Below, piece by piece: positions 6,001 to 6,565 of a DNA stretch of 6,565 nt. The notes below the pieces were generated by a model. It searched no databases. It saw only the letters and a list, made by a program, of their open reading frames with translations, and was not told where the DNA came from. How positions within the stretch are numbered: the stretch's first letter is position 1; each line of letters starts with the position of its first letter. The position numbers and the translations under genes were made by a program. Source of the stretch: Bacillota bacterium. GTDB lineage: Bacteria > Bacillota > Clostridia > Oscillospirales > Butyricicoccaceae. Where the stretch lies: the NCBI GenBank assembly GCA_030705725.1, contig JAUZPW010000083.1, positions 1 to 6,565 on the forward strand, read 5' to 3'.

Positions 6001-6367
6001 CAAGGGTACGATGGGATGCATTGCGCTGCCGAACATACTGGTCTTTCAGCTTATTTTCCCCGTATTGTCCCCGATCGGCGATCTGGTTTTTATACTGTCT
6101 ATTTTCAAAGGCGAGTTTAAGGCTATTTTGGCAGGATACATATTATTCTTAATGATGGATCTTGCAGGCTCGGTTATTGCGTTTACAATAGAAAAAGCGC
6201 CTATGCGTTATTTATGGCTTGTCCTGATACAGAGGTTCTTTTACCGGCAGTTTATGTACATCATCACTTTCAGGTCGATTATCGCCGCCATAAAGGGCAG
6301 AAGGCATGGCTGGAACAAGCTTGACAGGACGAGTTCGGTCAGCTTGCCGGCGACGGAGGTTATATGA
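3041..6367 (+). CDS. Fused GH18-like / NodB deacetylase / GT2 polysaccharide synthase
   Basis: This single membrane protein (1108 residues from TTG 3041) appears to make, export and modify a GlcNAc-type exopolysaccharide. In order: a cytoplasmic KKRW stub and one membrane helix (12-33); a Pro/Asn-rich linker; a GH18-like barrel (about 107-420) with INIDIEN (D216, E218), MAYDE (272-276) and LWRLG (394-398); and a CE4/NodB deacetylase (about 480-675) with TFDDGPD (D488, D489), HTYYHP (H539, H543), RSPY (577-580) and MHD (641-643), all metal and catalytic residues intact. A membrane helix follows (about 705-735). The GT2 domain (about 752-980) has PAYNEE, NDGSTD (D789), DAD (839-841), TED (D931) and QRFRW (967-971), the processive synthase set. 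Three C-terminal helices and GWNKLDRT (1090-1097) resemble PgaC. The topology puts GH18 and CE4 outside and GT2 inside. Start: TTG 3041 has GAGATGAT (3029-3036) at good spacing and gives MIFETNSKKRW. ATG 2921, 3008 and 3032 are in frame but lack ribosome binding sites. The exact polymer is unknown. Confidence 0.93.
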   Translation: MIFETNSKKRWTITVIVFIILIFIGTALIYTTVYSIYTSIRIPGVSKLTMSKGFYITQTIKKIQKSAGPANTPSGNTQTNRLRPWHHRNKSRYHSYPAALNNGSGLLRCAFVNSNDDNSVNDLKQHIGNIDVAIPDYFSFVEGKTEINETVRSDIQFMLKKNHVMIIPRISNTDGNGKWFGQEFIDLINDEENRAALEALILSTLKKYDLRAINIDIENISDQNCGHYLDFLDELSDMLHRNNMYLTVDVPVNDQSFDYEEIGKVADLVFVMAYDENFESGSAGPIADSSWFDDGVETVSERIPKRKIIVASGQYAYDWNTDSGKPADALSFDETMLLANDVGADIQTDKDAQNSTFDYLDEKKQRHEVWLLDGVSMWNEQKEMEKIGVKGIALWRLGLEDPSVWGFYGRNLSKVNPSILSKTDMLNTVDFEGHGEILKVTTSPESGFRKLLTNGGTIEYADYDKLPKSYTVEKFGHRSDNQVALTFDDGPDPVYTPQVLDVLKKYGVNATFFVVGQQAQKYPYLLKRETGEGNLIGNHTYYHPNMAEITPARLGLELNATQRLIQAVTGRDSTLFRSPYDTNSTPGSTNELVPLRLAGEKGYVSVCADVDSEDYLKPGVDKIVNNIITQLKDSGSNIIVMHDAGGNRDQTVAALKKLIPLLRSKGYRFVSVNDLLGVPKDALMPEISFRESVLVFADKITTFVLVYGWDLIVILFFITTVISIFRIMFLGFFVLKSHKNSMKYQTLTDFQPFISVLIPAYNEEGVIAKTIGTVLKSSYKNFEVIVINDGSTDKTGEIVDGFVQKYPNVRQIIKTNGGKFSALNLGFTEAKADYIVTIDADTIVLPDTLGYLALPFEDPSVDAVCGNVQVGNVKNILTGFQTVEYITTQNYDRRAFDSLNCIGVVPGATGAWRKAKVIEAGGYSNETLTEDADLTLTMLEHNAKIVYMPFAKSITESPETVKTLSKQRFRWSFGTLQTLFKHKKSFFKGTMGCIALPNILVFQLIFPVLSPIGDLVFILSIFKGEFKAILAGYILFLMMDLAGSVIAFTIEKAPMRYLWLVLIQRFFYRQFMYIITFRSIIAAIKGRRHGWNKLDRTSSVSLPATEVI

Positions 6368-6432
6368 GTTACGCATGCCGCCGAAAAAGACGGAATTTAA
6401 GTTTTGAAAAAACACACAGTCTACAGTATTAG
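6364..6432 (+). CDS. Possible 22-residue basic small protein coupled to the synthase gene
   Basis: An ATG at 6364 overlaps the synthase stop codon (ATGA) and is preceded by GGAGGT (6355-6360), with four bases between GGAGG and the ATG. The frame runs 22 codons to TAG at 6430-6432, giving a short basic peptide with CRRKRR near its start. There is no membrane helix. The stop codon touches the first base of the next hairpin. The start signal is better than that of most genes in this window, but a peptide this short could be chance, and I recognise no family. Confidence 0.35.
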   Translation: MSYACRRKRRNLSFEKTHSLQY

Positions 6433-6460
6433 ACAAAGCGCCGCAAACCGGCGCTTTGTC
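6432..6460 (+). terminator. Strong hairpin after the synthase gene, possibly a terminator
   Basis: Twelve perfect pairs (6432-6443 with 6449-6460) enclose the 5-nt loop CAAAC. The position, about 65 bp after the synthase stop, suits transcript ending or 3'-end protection. However, CGAGGC rather than a T-run follows, so it does not fit a normal intrinsic terminator on either strand. Confidence 0.4.
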
Positions 6461-6553
6461 CGAGGCTGTCGAAAAACTCGACAGCATTTCGAGAGGGAAT
6501 CAAATTCCCCCTCGACCTTCCTCTTGGTGCGGACAAAACCGACGGTTTTGTCC
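6432..6553. repeat. Cluster of four consecutive hairpins
   Basis: Four inverted repeats are packed in 122 bp: 6432-6443 with 6449-6460 (12 pairs), 6465-6472 with 6478-6485 (8 pairs, loop AAAAC), 6489-6500 with 6504-6515 (11 of 12 pairs, loop CAA), and 6531-6540 with 6544-6553 (10 pairs, loop GAC). The outer hairpins share the sequence GACAAA/TTTGTC, and TTTGTCCG (6455-6462) can also pair with CGGACAAA (6530-6537), which would enclose the two middle hairpins in a branched fold. No protein-coding frame is evident after 6432 up to the edge. It may be a dispersed intergenic repeat, a structured RNA or a recombination site. The right end may continue outside the window. Confidence 0.6.
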
Positions 6554-6565
6554 AGTGTGTCCTCC

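Noticed and set aside
6432..6553. CRISPR array
   Set aside because: The four hairpins differ in sequence and length, and there are no repeated units with unique spacers.
6465..6553. Insertion sequence end
   Set aside because: The inverted repeats are short local hairpins, not the distant ends of an element, and no transposase gene or target duplication is seen in the window. A fragment of a non-autonomous element cannot be excluded.

Overview
The window looks like chromosomal DNA from a Gram-positive anaerobe, most likely a clostridial Firmicute. The evidence is purine-rich Shine-Dalgarno sites (AAAGGAG, GGAGG), GTG and TTG starts, a RemA-type regulator, an ECF sigma factor paired with a one-pass membrane anti-sigma protein, and a large fused polysaccharide synthase of a kind I know from Bacilli and Clostridia. 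Base composition is mid-range by eye. Genus cannot be assigned from this sequence.

Layout: (1) The left edge holds the probable start of a gene leaving on the minus strand (38 to 1). (2) A divergent intergenic region of about 138 bp has three inverted repeats and a direct repeat. (3) Next are a small RemA/DUF370-like protein (177-548) and an AAA/ABC-type ATPase (617-1375), separated by a long hairpin that contains an extended -10 box. The ATPase gene ends at a strong terminator (about 1378-1413). (4) An ECF sigma factor (1449-2063) overlaps its probable anti-sigma gene (2041-2820), which ends at a second strong terminator (2855-2884). (5) A very large gene (stop at 6367) encodes one polypeptide with a membrane anchor, a GH18-like domain, a NodB/CE4 polysaccharide deacetylase, and a membrane-embedded family 2 glycosyltransferase. 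(6) An overlapping 22-codon reading frame with a GGAGG site follows, then about 120 bp packed with four consecutive hairpins.

How the genes may work together: the large protein appears to be a self-contained exopolysaccharide machine. The cytoplasmic GT2 domain would polymerise a GlcNAc-type sugar and pass it through the membrane, and the outside CE4 and GH18-like domains would deacetylate and trim or bind it. This is the PgaB plus PgaC job set in one chain. The sigma/anti-sigma pair is a separate envelope-sensing module with its own terminator. RemA proteins activate matrix genes in Bacillus subtilis, so a RemA-like gene near a matrix-type synthase is suggestive, but nothing in the sequence proves a link.

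The least explained parts are the hairpin cluster at the right end, the compact RemA-like protein with its helical tail, the unusual start sites of three genes (sigma, anti-sigma, synthase), and the small ORF after the synthase.
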